From: Psychrobacillus vulpis
GTDB lineage: Bacteria; Bacillota; Bacilli; Bacillales_A; Planococcaceae
NCBI RefSeq assembly: GCF_006861825.1
Contig: NZ_VDGI01000006.1
Coordinates: 62,001 to 126,000, forward strand
DNA length: 64,000 nt
Reading direction: 5' to 3'
Under the pieces are notes generated by a model. That model saw nothing but the letters and a program-made list of their open reading frames with translations, did no database searches and had not been told where the DNA came from. Both the position numbers and the translations under genes were made by a program. Positions 7,403-16,458 of the stretch are shown here, piece after piece. Each line of letters opens with the position of its first letter. Within the stretch, counting starts at the first letter, position 1.

Positions 7403-8773
7403 TTAATACATATTAACAATACCTATCTGGTCAATTTTATATTCCATGTATCCGGTAGGTTGTACCGTAAAATATAATTTGTTCTCTCCACTAACTAGGG
7501 GGCCATTATAATTATTATCGACTGTCACTTGAATAGTAGCAATAAATTCTACTTGCATACGGCTTCTGTCAATTTCCTTTAAGTTTGTCATTTCTACTTT
7601 TCTAATTCCTTTTTTGAATTCAGTTACTTGGAATGAAGAGTAGGGAAGGAATTGATTTTGAGCTACCTTTGAATCAACGAGTAAGTTATTGAATAGAATG
7701 GAAATCGGATTTACGTTCCCTGGGATATTTAGGTCTACGTATGGTTCCTTGCTTATTCTCCATCCAGCTTTATCAACATACTGATACTCCACGATATACA
7801 TAAGCTTTTCCTGAGTTTCTCCAAAAGGTACAGTTAGTCGATAACTCATTGTATGCTGATCTTTTTTAATGAATTCAATGCTCGCTTTTTCCCATTCCGC
7901 TAATGAACCACCATCGGCATCCACTTGTGCAAGTTTTCCGTTGTACTCGATGATTCCTCTATTTTTAATAAATTGCTCAGCTGTAGATGAAGTCATCCAT
8001 TGAGTTAAGTAATTCATTAATTCTGCTTTCGTGTCTAATTTGCTTGAAAGGTATCGATAAGTTGAACCTGTATAGGAAAATGTTTTGTATTCATCTTTTC
8101 CATAATCTCCACCAGCCTGAACATAAAGTATGGCTTTGGCGTACTCCGCTGCAAGTTCTACAACCATCTGATTTGTCAAGGCAGTACTTTTTTCTTGTTT
8201 AGGTTCTTTACTAATTTTCCAACCAAGTTTGTTTACATATTGATATTCAACTATGAAATTTTGCTTTTCATTCGTATTCCATACTGGAACTGTTAATCGG
8301 TAATACAGGGTATCTTTTTCGGTTTTTACATACTTAGCAGTTGCTTTTTCCCATTGTAGCAAGGAACCCCCATCTGCTTCCACCTGTGCTAGTTTACCTT
8401 TGTACTCAATAATGCCTCGATTTTTTATAAATTGTTCAGCTTCTGAAGAAACAAGAACTTTTTCTAAGTAAGTCTTTAACTCTTTTTTTGTATCAATGGT
8501 ACTTGATAGGTAGCGGTACGTTTTTTTATTGTAAGAAAAAGTTTGATACTCTCCTTTTTTATATTCCCCTCCACGTTGCACATAATTGGACACTTTATGA
8601 AACTCAATTGCCAGATTAATTGCTTGTTCGGATGTTAACTCCTTTTTTTGTTGTGTGGATTGTGCGGTTTTGGTTTGGTCTTTTGCTGACACTAACGCAT
8701 TTTGTGAAAAAGGAGTACTTAACATAATAGCAGTTAATCCAATAAATAAAAGCTTTTTTCCAACTTTACTCAT
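7403..8773 (-). CDS. Secreted protein with two tandem IseA (DL-endopeptidase inhibitor) domains
   Basis: 456 residues with a signal peptide cleaved near residue 30 (ALVSA-KD). Two homologous domains follow, about residues 45-195 and 200-345, each with TFSY..YRYLSS..DTK.EL, EQFIKNRGIIEY.GKLAQV.ADGGSL and YRLTVP..EYQYV..GW.ISKEP. This pattern matches B. subtilis IseA/YoeB, which inhibits cell-wall DL-endopeptidases and has a single domain. Residues 346-456 form an extra beta-rich C-terminal domain of unknown function. The protein may restrain two autolysins or bind one more tightly; this is inference. It faces the ECF sigma operon across a shared terminator. Confidence 0.8.
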   Translation of the reverse strand: MSKVGKKLLFIGLTAIMLSTPFSQNALVSAKDQTKTAQSTQQKKELTSEQAINLAIEFHKVSNYVQRGGEYKKGEYQTFSYNKKTYRYLSSTIDTKKELKTYLEKVLVSSEAEQFIKNRGIIEYKGKLAQVEADGGSLLQWEKATAKYVKTEKDTLYYRLTVPVWNTNEKQNFIVEYQYVNKLGWKISKEPKQEKSTALTNQMVVELAAEYAKAILYVQAGGDYGKDEYKTFSYTGSTYRYLSSKLDTKAELMNYLTQWMTSSTAEQFIKNRGIIEYNGKLAQVDADGGSLAEWEKASIEFIKKDQHTMSYRLTVPFGETQEKLMYIVEYQYVDKAGWRISKEPYVDLNIPGNVNPISILFNNLLVDSKVAQNQFLPYSSFQVTEFKKGIRKVEMTNLKEIDRSRMQVEFIATIQVTVDNNYNGPLVSGENKLYFTVQPTGYMEYKIDQIGIVNMY

Positions 8774-8897
8774 GTAAAAACCTCCAAAAAGTGTATTACT
8801 TACTATTATTAAACATTCTCCACTAAATTCCTGTTACACCTAAAAATTTTATCACCTCTTATAAATAGTAAATTTCGTCAAAATTTATTCATAAAAA

Positions 8898-8937
8898 AAC
8901 TGCAGCTACTTGTATTTCTACGAGTATTGCTGCAGTT
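8898..8937 (-). terminator. Terminator of the SbsC-like gene
   Basis: AACTGCAGC / GCTGCAGTT inverted repeat, followed on the minus strand by TTTTTTATG. It lies ten bases past the SbsC-like stop codon. Confidence 0.8.
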
Positions 8938-8946
8938 AGTAATATA

Positions 8947-10044
8947 TTATTCTACATCAGATTCATCAGATTCAATGAATGCATCAAGGTATTTCCAGTT
9001 ACCTTCTTCATCTTTTTCTAAAATATAAATATAAGTATGTTCAAGCTCATCTTTTTCGTCAATAGTTGATTTTTCATCATGAATAACTAACGCAGTTCCG
9101 TCTACAATGTACTGAACTTCTAAGCCTAGAGTCTCATATTTAACATCCATGTCTTTGAAAGTTGTTTCCATATTTTCTTTCAGACTATCATAGTCAGGGA
9201 ATTCTTTGCTATATAAGCCCATCAATGCATCTAGATCTTCAGCATTTGCATATTCAGTAGACTTTTTGAAAAACTCGCTAATTTCTTTTTCTTTTGCAAG
9301 GAAGTTCGTGTCTTTTCTAATAATATCATAGTAAGCATAGTATAAATCTGCTGCAGTTTCATCATTTTCAATTACATCAAGTAAGTCGAAAAATCCAACA
9401 ACATGTGTTTCAACAGTTTTTTGATCAGCATTTTTAGTAATCAACTTATCAAGTTCATCTAAGTTCATTTTTGCAGTAATGACATATTTAGTAGATTGAA
9501 GTGCTTTTTCACCAGGTGTTTTGTATTCTTTAAGAATTGCGTCACGTGTAGATTTTCCATATACACGGTATAGTAAAATGGCTTGTTTACGAATCTCACT
9601 AGATAGTTCGTGGTAGCTTTTTTCAGTTACATCTGATGTTGGGTTCTCTGCATATAATGCGTTATATTGATTTGCTTTCTCTACTATTTTCTTACCAGAA
9701 GTAATAGCATCAATATACCCCATTGCGCGAGTATAATGTATTCCAACATTCTCTTCTAAACGTTTTTCTAATATCAATTTATCTTTAACACTTACTTTAG
9801 CGATTTCTTTTTTGGCATTTAAATAAGCATCTTTTGTTAAGTTGAAAATTTTCATGTCTGGATACTTAATTTCTTTTGTTAGCTCATAAGAAATTTGCCA
9901 TTTTAAAGCTCCTGCGTGTTGTTCTGCTGTTTTTACTAAAGATTCTGCTGTAGTGATAGATGCTGCTTCTACGTTAGTAAAAGGTGTCAATGTACTAGCT
10001 CCTATGATTCCAGTTGCTAATATGATAGATAATAATTTCTTCAT
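8947..10044 (-). CDS. Secreted protein with SbsC-like S-layer domain
   Basis: 365 residues, ATG 10044 behind GTAGGAGA, signal peptide cleaved near residue 27 (NVEA-A). Residues ~30-225 are helical and resemble the N-terminal cell-wall-polymer binding part of Geobacillus S-layer protein SbsC, notably EIRKQAILLYRVYGKSTRDAI followed by YVITAKMNLDEL. The last ~120 residues (FFKKSTEYANAEDLDALMGLY... to the WKYLDAFIES end) look like an NTF2-like domain. There is no crystalline S-layer C-terminal array, so it is probably a wall-attached accessory protein rather than an S-layer. Function unknown. Confidence 0.7.
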   Translation of the reverse strand: MKKLLSIILATGIIGASTLTPFTNVEAASITTAESLVKTAEQHAGALKWQISYELTKEIKYPDMKIFNLTKDAYLNAKKEIAKVSVKDKLILEKRLEENVGIHYTRAMGYIDAITSGKKIVEKANQYNALYAENPTSDVTEKSYHELSSEIRKQAILLYRVYGKSTRDAILKEYKTPGEKALQSTKYVITAKMNLDELDKLITKNADQKTVETHVVGFFDLLDVIENDETAADLYYAYYDIIRKDTNFLAKEKEISEFFKKSTEYANAEDLDALMGLYSKEFPDYDSLKENMETTFKDMDVKYETLGLEVQYIVDGTALVIHDEKSTIDEKDELEHTYIYILEKDEEGNWKYLDAFIESDESDVE

Positions 10045-10195
10045 ACATATTCTCCTACAAAATAATTAGTCTTATTAAAAGTTATCTTTCATAAGCCTTA
10101 TTAAGAATATGATATATCGTAAAATTCTACTAGTATTATTATATGGGTATAAGACCATATAATGGTATTATTTTATAAGAGGTGGAAATAAAAAT

Positions 10196-10220
10196 AGAGT
10201 TATCTGGAATAGATAACTCT
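10196..10220 (-). terminator. Terminator of the MazG-like gene
   Basis: AGAGTTATC, seven-base loop, GATAACTCT, then ATTTTTATTT when read on the minus strand. Confidence 0.7.
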
Positions 10221-10228
10221 TTTATGCA

Positions 10229-10540
10229 TTATATTTGCTCAATTTTTGGGGGAAATGGATATTTTAGTTCATTTTTTACCATTTTTTGTCGTGCAGCTTC
10301 TTTTAAATCTATTCCTAATAAATTTGCAAATTGAAGTAGATAAATAAAAACATCTGCTGTCTCATCTATAATCGCTTGTTTGTCCTTTTTGATTGCCTCT
10401 TCTGCAGAAATCCATTGAAAACATTCTAATAGTTCGCTTGCCTCCAAGGAAATGGAGATAGCAAGACTTCTAGCGTCATGATTTCCGCCCCAGTCACGAT
10501 CATCTCGAAATTTGAGTATTTCATCTGTTAATTCTTTCAT
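10229..10540 (-). CDS. MazG-like nucleotide pyrophosphohydrolase
   Basis: 103 residues from ATG 10540 behind TAGGAGGAG. It has the all-alpha NTP-PPase signature: EASELLECFQW supplies the first ExxE and DETADVFIYLLQFANLLGID the second ExxD, together binding Mg2+. Size and the RDWGGNHDARSLAISISLEASEL start fit the RS21-C6/dCTPase branch, which removes non-canonical or excess dNTPs. It is a complete single-domain protein. The methyltransferase upstream is on the same strand, 31 bases away, so they may be cotranscribed. Confidence 0.85.
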   Translation of the reverse strand: MKELTDEILKFRDDRDWGGNHDARSLAISISLEASELLECFQWISAEEAIKKDKQAIIDETADVFIYLLQFANLLGIDLKEAARQKMVKNELKYPFPPKIEQI

Positions 10541-10570
10541 GGTGTTCTCCTCCTAAAAATAGTTTTCTAT

Positions 10571-11416
10571 TTACTTAGCTGCAAATGCATAGGTAGACAT
10601 AGATTTTATCTCATTCCGATTGATTGCAGCTTCTAATAAATATATTTGAGATTGAAACAGTGCTTTAAACTTTGCAGGTAAATTGTCCACTACTAAGAGC
10701 TCTTTTTCATAGTCTAATAATGTTTGTTCAATTTCCCATTTCCCGTCTTGAAGTTGAGAAGAGTCAATAGTGTTTTCGGTTAATATGTTCCACCCAGCGC
10801 TTTTAGCTATAGTTTGAATATCAATTGGCGTGAAGAGTGTACGAATATTAGAAAAGCTGTTTTCTTTAAAGCACTCATATTGAGCTTGTATCAGCACAGA
10901 TAAAAAGTGGGGAAGCTGTTCATTTGTAGTGATTCGTGTATCCCATTCTGCAAAGCATAGCGTTTTTCCGAAATCTTTAATTTTCTTTAAAATTTCAAAG
11001 AGTTCCTCAGGGGATTTGAAGTACCATGAACAATGAGATAACACAATGAAATCAAAAGAATCTTTAGGGAAATTTATGTCAGGTGAAAGTATATTCGTTT
11101 CAAAATCAATTTGTATTCGGTTGCCTAAAGAAGAGTTCTGTAAAAACTGAATTGACTCTCCTAAAGTAACAGGGCTTCCATAGTTAGGTGAAGCAATATC
11201 AATTCCGTGTACGAATCCTTCAGCGCCAACTAAGTGGGCTAATACTGCAGTCGTGTCCCCTTGTCCACAACCAATCTCTAATACTTTGCTTCTTGTTTTA
11301 ATATCCCAAAAGTTAGCTAAATTCAATCGGTGCTCTGTTTGAACTCTTTGTATCGTAGCGTCGTATTCATTTGGTGGCATACATGTCACAATCGTATCTA
11401 CTATATGGTTAATCAC
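10571..11416 (-). CDS. Class I SAM-dependent methyltransferase
   Basis: 281 residues, GTG start at 11416 behind AAGGGG. Motif I (VLEIGCGQGD, about residues 45-54) and an acidic beta-2 end (VHGIDIASP) define the SAM pocket, and DSFDFIVLSHCSWYF is the post-motif acidic/catalytic segment. The C-terminal half is helical and carries no signature I recognise, so the substrate (small molecule more likely than nucleic acid) is unknown. It is followed on the same strand by the MazG-like gene. Confidence 0.8.
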   Translation of the reverse strand: MINHIVDTIVTCMPPNEYDATIQRVQTEHRLNLANFWDIKTRSKVLEIGCGQGDTTAVLAHLVGAEGFVHGIDIASPNYGSPVTLGESIQFLQNSSLGNRIQIDFETNILSPDINFPKDSFDFIVLSHCSWYFKSPEELFEILKKIKDFGKTLCFAEWDTRITTNEQLPHFLSVLIQAQYECFKENSFSNIRTLFTPIDIQTIAKSAGWNILTENTIDSSQLQDGKWEIEQTLLDYEKELLVVDNLPAKFKALFQSQIYLLEAAINRNEIKSMSTYAFAAK

Positions 11417-11541
11417 TGAATCGCCCCTTTAAGAGTATTTTAACACTCGCTGAAATTCCATCATACAAATTGTTAGAAAACATGAAAAATAGTGCTTGAA
11501 AATTAAGATTAAAGGTAGGGACTGATTCTTCAAGTAGACTA

Positions 11542-11579
11542 AAAAGCCATCCTTTTCATATATGAAAAGGATGGCTTTT
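11542..11579. terminator. Perfect 38-base palindromic terminator
   Basis: AAAAGCCATCCTTTTCATA and its exact complement meet without a loop spacer. It gives AAAA/TTTT on both sides, and lies just past the stop of the PAS-GGDEF-EAL gene. Confidence 0.85.
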
Positions 11580-11585
11580 GAGATT

Positions 11586-13727
11586 TCAACTTTTATGAAA
11601 AAATGCATATTTATCTTCTAGTACGAAACTACAATCTGGTACAAGAGGAGATTCTTTAAGACGTGCATCAAATTGATCTAGTGTAGAAGTTAGGTTAACT
11701 AGCTCAACCTCTTCCATTTTATATTCTAACTCATATTGATAAACACCAGTATTCTTTTCTTTCAACCAAACAACGGAACCTTCTAATGTTATGATTTGAT
11801 TTAATATTTTTGTTTTCAAGCCTAAAATAATTTCTTGATTTGCAGCTAATTTAATATTAGATATAAAACGTATTCCTCTTGTCCAAATCTCATAGATTAA
11901 TACTTCAGTTGTACCAAGCTCCACTTTTTTACCTCGTATGTGAGTTAATGTCATAGAGGCGCTTAAAGAATGTTCAAGTTTAATCCTGAAATCTTTTTCA
12001 TGGTCTATAAAATCTTCATCTTCTGTGTTACTTTCTAGTGGCATAATTTTACCTTTTCGCAAAAGTTTTTCAAAATCTGCTGTTGATACCGGTTTTGAGA
12101 ATAAATAACCTTGAATTGTATTACAGTTATAATTCCTTAATACTTGAAGTTGTTCAGACGTTTCTACTCCTTCAGCAACTACTTCCATTTTTAGCTGCTG
12201 TGATAATTGGATAATCATATTTGTTATAAAATTTGAATCGTCTGTTTCGATTTCACTTAAGTCTTTAATGAAAGTACGATCAATTTTAAGTATGTCTATT
12301 AACCCTTTAAACCGTTTCAATGAAGATAGCGAAGAATAGCCTGTACCAAAATCGTCTAAAGCTACTTTGATACCTAATTCTTTTAAGCCACCTAGAACAG
12401 AAAACACTATTTTTTCGTTTTCTAATAAAGACGTCTCTGTTATTTCAACCTCTAAGTATTTCGGTTCTAATTTTGTTTCTTTTAACGTCTCTACAGTGTT
12501 TATAAGTAAGCTGTGTTCTAAAAAACGATTAGCGGAAAGATTAATAGAGACAGGGATTTTTGGTAAATTAGCATCTTGCCATAGCTTGTTTTGAATACAT
12601 GCAGTGCGTTTAACCCAACTTCCAAGTTCTATATCAAGTCCCGTTTCTTCGGCTAGTGAAATAAATTCATCAGGTAGTACAAGTCCCCATTCTGGGTGAT
12701 TCCAGCGAATAAGTGCTTCTGCACCGATAATATCATATGTATTCGGACAAACTTTAGGTTGATAATATAATTCCAATTGATTTAAATCAATTGCGTTCCG
12801 AAGATTGGACTCCAATGAAAATATTTTAAACGTTTGTGCATTCATTGAGGAGGTATAGACTTGAAAGTTATTTTTTCCTAATTCTTTTGCTTTATATAGT
12901 GCGGAATCTGCATTCTTCATAAGTGTGTGACTATCTTCCCCGTCATTTGGATAAATACTAATTCCAATACTAGTAGTTATAAAGAGGTGATAGCCTTCTA
13001 TAAGAAATGGTCCCTCTAGAGCATCTATAATTGTTTTAGAACGTTCTATTACTTGATGCATATAGAAGTTTGGTAGCAATACTCCAAACTCATCTCCACC
13101 CAATCTAGCAAGAATAACATCTTCTCCAAGACATTTTCTCAACCTCTTTGCTATTTGTACGAGTAATTTATCACCTAAAAAATGACCAAGTGTATCGTTA
13201 ATATATTTAAATCGATCCAAATCTAAATACATAACAGCAAGTTTTTGCTGTAATGTCTTGCTAATGATTAAATCCTGTTCCAATTTTTCTTGGAATAACC
13301 TTCTGTTTGGAAGATTTGTTAAAGAATCATAAAAAGCTAGATGTTTATTTAAATCTTCTGCTTTTTTATGGTCTGTAATATCTTTTGCAATTCCAAAAAT
13401 AGCACTAATATGTCCATCATAACTAGTTGGAATCAGTGTTAAATTAATATCAATTAAGCGTCCATCCTGATTTATAAACGCTGTTTCCATATTTTGAGGT
13501 ACTCCAGAGAGTGCTTTATAAAAAGCATCTTTATACGATTGGATGTCTTCCGAATGGAATAACAACTCCGTTGCTTTAAGTTCAGTGTTATTTGAATATC
13601 CAAGAGTTTTGGAGAATACACTATTCCTTTGTTTTACTGTTCCAAAAGTGTCTATTAGATAAACCATTTCTGGGTTATGCTCGTACAAAGAGCGATAAAA
13701 AAAATCAGCATTTGCATTAGATTCCAT
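11586..13727 (-). CDS. PAS-GGDEF-EAL protein with C-terminal PilZ-like domain (c-di-GMP enzyme)
   Basis: 713 residues, cytoplasmic. PAS ~10-120, GGDEF ~125-290 with intact GGDEF at 210-214, EAL ~305-550 with EAL at 337-339 and the further motifs NLSANRF, EITETSLL, DDFGTGYSS, KIDRTF and AEGVET, so phosphodiesterase activity is expected. There is no RxxD inhibitory site five residues before GGDEF. The last ~130 residues (from ~575) look like a PilZ-type beta barrel, but the usual RxxxR is not evident, so c-di-GMP binding is doubtful. The neighbour at 14034 is a second c-di-GMP synthase gene. Confidence 0.85.
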   Translation of the reverse strand: MESNANADFFYRSLYEHNPEMVYLIDTFGTVKQRNSVFSKTLGYSNNTELKATELLFHSEDIQSYKDAFYKALSGVPQNMETAFINQDGRLIDINLTLIPTSYDGHISAIFGIAKDITDHKKAEDLNKHLAFYDSLTNLPNRRLFQEKLEQDLIISKTLQQKLAVMYLDLDRFKYINDTLGHFLGDKLLVQIAKRLRKCLGEDVILARLGGDEFGVLLPNFYMHQVIERSKTIIDALEGPFLIEGYHLFITTSIGISIYPNDGEDSHTLMKNADSALYKAKELGKNNFQVYTSSMNAQTFKIFSLESNLRNAIDLNQLELYYQPKVCPNTYDIIGAEALIRWNHPEWGLVLPDEFISLAEETGLDIELGSWVKRTACIQNKLWQDANLPKIPVSINLSANRFLEHSLLINTVETLKETKLEPKYLEVEITETSLLENEKIVFSVLGGLKELGIKVALDDFGTGYSSLSSLKRFKGLIDILKIDRTFIKDLSEIETDDSNFITNMIIQLSQQLKMEVVAEGVETSEQLQVLRNYNCNTIQGYLFSKPVSTADFEKLLRKGKIMPLESNTEDEDFIDHEKDFRIKLEHSLSASMTLTHIRGKKVELGTTEVLIYEIWTRGIRFISNIKLAANQEIILGLKTKILNQIITLEGSVVWLKEKNTGVYQYELEYKMEEVELVNLTSTLDQFDARLKESPLVPDCSFVLEDKYAFFHKS

Positions 13728-14033
13728 TGTTTTGCTCCTTTCGTATGAACAGAATCTAAATAACCATTCGTATTTATAATAAATAAGTTCTTTTTAACTA
13801 ATTAATTTGAATGATTTGTAAAATTTCGTTCTAAATTTGACCTGCATATACAATAGTATGATATATAATCCAAAAGATATAGTCATTTTGATATTTATTT
13901 TAACATGAATATGTTAAAAATTGATAAAAAAATAAGAATATTTATTTTATTCTAATATTGGTCTGTTGGTAATATTTCTTTAATAAAAAACCATTTGAGA
14001 CGGAGAGCTCAAATGGAGGGAGGAAATCTTTAT
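13728..14033. other. AT-rich spacer between the two c-di-GMP genes
   Basis: About 300 bases, very AT-rich, without a coding frame. The only clear element is the terminator at 13985-14016; the PAS-GGDEF-EAL gene presumably has its promoter here. Confidence 0.6.
13985..14016 (-). terminator. Terminator of the membrane diguanylate cyclase gene
   Basis: CCATTTGAG / CTCAAATGG stem with an eight-base loop, then TTTTTTATTA on the minus strand. Confidence 0.8.
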
Positions 14034-15116
14034 TTATTCTGCAAAATGATAATCATTTTTTCCTTTTTCTTTCACTTGATACATTGCATTGTCTGCTTTA
14101 TTTAATAATGTTAATACATCCTTACCATTTTGAGGGAAGCGAGCAATACCAATGCTGGGAGTTACTAGAACTTCGTCATATAAAAATCGGAAAGGCTTAT
14201 TAAGGGTTTGAATAATTCTTTCAGCTACAGCGATGCAGTCTTGATCTGAAGCTTCTAATAATAAGATTGTAAATTCATCTCCTGCCAATCTTGCGACTAA
14301 ATCATTTTCTCGGACACTGTTCATTAATCGTTGGCTTACATTTTTTAGAAGTTCATCTCCGGCTTCATGACCATGTCTATCATTCACTTGTTTAAAGCCA
14401 TCCAAATCCATGAAAAAAATAGCAAAGCTAGTAGGGGATTCCACATTTAATAGTTGCTCCAGTTTTCCAGTGAAATACCTTCGATTTGGAAGTTCTGTTA
14501 ATTCATCTTGAAAAGCAAGTTGTTTAACAATTTGTTCACGTTTCTTTCTATTTGTTACATCTCTAGCGATGAATTCTCTTGCTGGTAATCCGTTAAATTC
14601 AATATCAATGGATGTGATCTCTAAAACGATAAGTTGTCCGTCCAGTCTTCGAGCGATAATTGGAAGATTAGTAACATTAAGTTGGTTCCTTTTTAAATAT
14701 GCTATGGATAGTTGTTCTGGATTGTAGGAATGAAAATGAATAAGGTCTTCCCAATTTCGGTTTATTAACTCTTCTAAACTAGTAGCACCAATTAATGAAA
14801 CACTTGCTTGATTTGCATAAAGTATGTTTCCATCTCGATGAACAAAAATAGCTTCCGGCACAAGATCAATTAAATGACGATATTGTTCTTCTTTTTCTTT
14901 TGCATTATTAATTATTCTATTTCCACAGTAAAGAGCCCAAACAATCAAAACAATTGCTCCAATAGTAAACCCAGTCTCGAGCATAAATACAACTAGTTTA
15001 TTATCTTTGATAATTAAATACTCTATAAGTTGAAGATCCAAAATTTCTAAAAGAATCACAAACGAGATTAGAGTGAGAATAATCCTAATATTAATTGTTA
15101 GTTTCTTCATATTCAT
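14034..15116 (-). CDS. Membrane PAS-GGDEF diguanylate cyclase
   Basis: 360 residues. Two N-terminal membrane spans (about 10-30 and 42-64), a PAS domain ~75-195 and a GGDEF domain ~200-360. The active-site motif reads AGDEF (278-282), an accepted active variant. The RxxD inhibitory site is present as REND (269-272), exactly five residues upstream, so product inhibition by c-di-GMP is expected. No EAL domain. It therefore looks like a synthase, next to a possible degrader at 11586. A terminator separates the two genes, so they are not one operon. Confidence 0.85.
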   Translation of the reverse strand: MNMKKLTINIRIILTLISFVILLEILDLQLIEYLIIKDNKLVVFMLETGFTIGAIVLIVWALYCGNRIINNAKEKEEQYRHLIDLVPEAIFVHRDGNILYANQASVSLIGATSLEELINRNWEDLIHFHSYNPEQLSIAYLKRNQLNVTNLPIIARRLDGQLIVLEITSIDIEFNGLPAREFIARDVTNRKKREQIVKQLAFQDELTELPNRRYFTGKLEQLLNVESPTSFAIFFMDLDGFKQVNDRHGHEAGDELLKNVSQRLMNSVRENDLVARLAGDEFTILLLEASDQDCIAVAERIIQTLNKPFRFLYDEVLVTPSIGIARFPQNGKDVLTLLNKADNAMYQVKEKGKNDYHFAE

Positions 15117-15247
15117 ACCTCCAGTCTGTGCAAACTCTTACTTTTTAGTATATATTAGTTAGCGTTTAGTAGACTTGTTTTATATGATAGAAATTTTTGG
15201 CATAAATACTATGTTTTGTTGGATAAATTTAAGATAGGTGGATTACA

Positions 15248-15355
15248 GTACTAGATTTGAATTTGAAATCCGCCTTTTTCAGTAGTCAGGCAGCTGCAGA
15301 TTATATGCTCACCCAAAAAGTGGTAAGATTATTAATATAGCTTCCCAAATGGAAG
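15248..15355 (+). pseudogene. Remnant of a short-chain dehydrogenase (KduD-like)
   Basis: Translating 15248-15355 gives VLDLNLKSAFFSSQAAADYM and, after a one-base shift near 15316, SGKIINIASQMEANT followed by TAA. These are the consecutive conserved NLK-AFF-SQAAA and GKIINIAS segments of sugar-type SDR enzymes such as 2-deoxygluconate/gluconate dehydrogenase. Sequence on both sides is not recognisable. It is a ~35-codon fossil with no start codon, lying immediately upstream of an intact but different SDR gene. Confidence 0.7.
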
Positions 15356-15387
15356 CGAATACGTAATTGATCGGAGGAGGGTATTTG

Positions 15388-16152
15388 ATGGAAGGAAAAG
15401 TTTTGTTTATTACTGGAGCTGCACGAGGTATAGGTTTTGATATTGCGAAAGCATTTTCGAAAGCAGGAGCAAATGTTGTGATTTCCGACTTATCTCAAGA
15501 TGCAATCGATGAAGCAGTTGCGCAATTAAGTGGCAATGCAAAAGGAATTATATGTGACGTGACGAAAGAAGCAGACATTCAACGTGCAATTCAATTCACC
15601 GTAGAAACTCACGGACGTATAGATTTTCTAGTTAATAATGCAGGAATGCAGCATGTGTCTATGATTGAAGATTTCCCAACAGAAAAGTTTGAGTTATTAG
15701 TGAAAATTATGCTGACAGCACCTTTTATAGCTATCAAACATGCACTACCTTATATGAAGAAACAACAATTTGGTAGAATTATTAATATGGCATCTATTAA
15801 TGGAGTTATTGGATTTGCAGGAAAAGCAGCGTATAATTCTGCGAAGCACGGTGTTATTGGACTAACAAAAGTTGCGGCACTAGAATCTGCTGCTTATGGC
15901 ATAACAGTGAATGCGATATGCCCTGGCTATGTGGATACCGCACTTGTTCGAAACCAGTTTGAAGATTTAGCTAAAACTCGAGATATACAAGTGGAACAAG
16001 TATTAGAAGAAGTGCTATACCCACTCGTTCCACAAAAGAGACTATTAAACATTGAGGAAATTACAGATTTAGCGATATATGTTGCAAGTGATTCAGCAAA
16101 AGGAATGACAGGACAAGCGCTTATTTTAGATGGCGGTTATACTGCTCAATAA
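15388..16152 (+). CDS. bdhA: 3-hydroxybutyrate dehydrogenase
   Basis: 254 residues. ATG 15388 is chosen because GGAGGAGGG lies seven bases upstream. NAD-binding motif TGAARGIG, structural NNAG, catalytic serine in NMASINGV and YxxxK in YNSAKHG are all present. The C-terminal half (VCPGYVDT-type ICPGYVDTALVRNQ, later KRLL.IEEITDLAIYVAS) fits the 3-hydroxybutyrate dehydrogenase subgroup that interconverts 3-hydroxybutyrate and acetoacetate. This is typical of cells that store PHB or use ketone bodies. The gene stands alone and ends at a hairpin terminator. Confidence 0.8.
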   Translation: MEGKVLFITGAARGIGFDIAKAFSKAGANVVISDLSQDAIDEAVAQLSGNAKGIICDVTKEADIQRAIQFTVETHGRIDFLVNNAGMQHVSMIEDFPTEKFELLVKIMLTAPFIAIKHALPYMKKQQFGRIINMASINGVIGFAGKAAYNSAKHGVIGLTKVAALESAAYGITVNAICPGYVDTALVRNQFEDLAKTRDIQVEQVLEEVLYPLVPQKRLLNIEEITDLAIYVASDSAKGMTGQALILDGGYTAQ

Positions 16153-16165
16153 TATAATGATAGAG

Positions 16166-16206
16166 TGCTCTTGAAGTTTTATTTTCTGGACTTCTAGGGC
16201 ATTTTT
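16166..16206 (+). terminator. Terminator of bdhA
   Basis: TGCTCTTGAAGT / ACTTCTAGGGCA imperfect stem (two mismatches) followed by TTTTT, 14 bases past the stop. Confidence 0.65.
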
Positions 16207-16458
16207 AATATATAAAATAAGCATGTGATGAAGCACGGCATGGTACTTAGGATTAGTGGATTGCTTATTTCTTTCGAAAAAGAATCAGTGGAGAGTAACT
16301 TCACAATTTTAGTCTATTATTTCTTTTGATGCCTATAAGAAGTTCATTTTTTTCTCCCCTTTTTTAGTAAGAAATATGCACCAAGTCGTTCGGTCCTTAA
16401 TAATCTGCCAAAAATATGGTAGACTAGAGCGATATCTATTTTGAAGGACGTGTTTTCA

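Noticed and set aside
8774-8897. WalR-type box (TGTAA-N-TGTAA) ahead of the double-IseA gene
   Set aside because: Known IseA genes are under WalR, but only one good half-site (TGTAAC) is present here; the second half reads TTTAGT.
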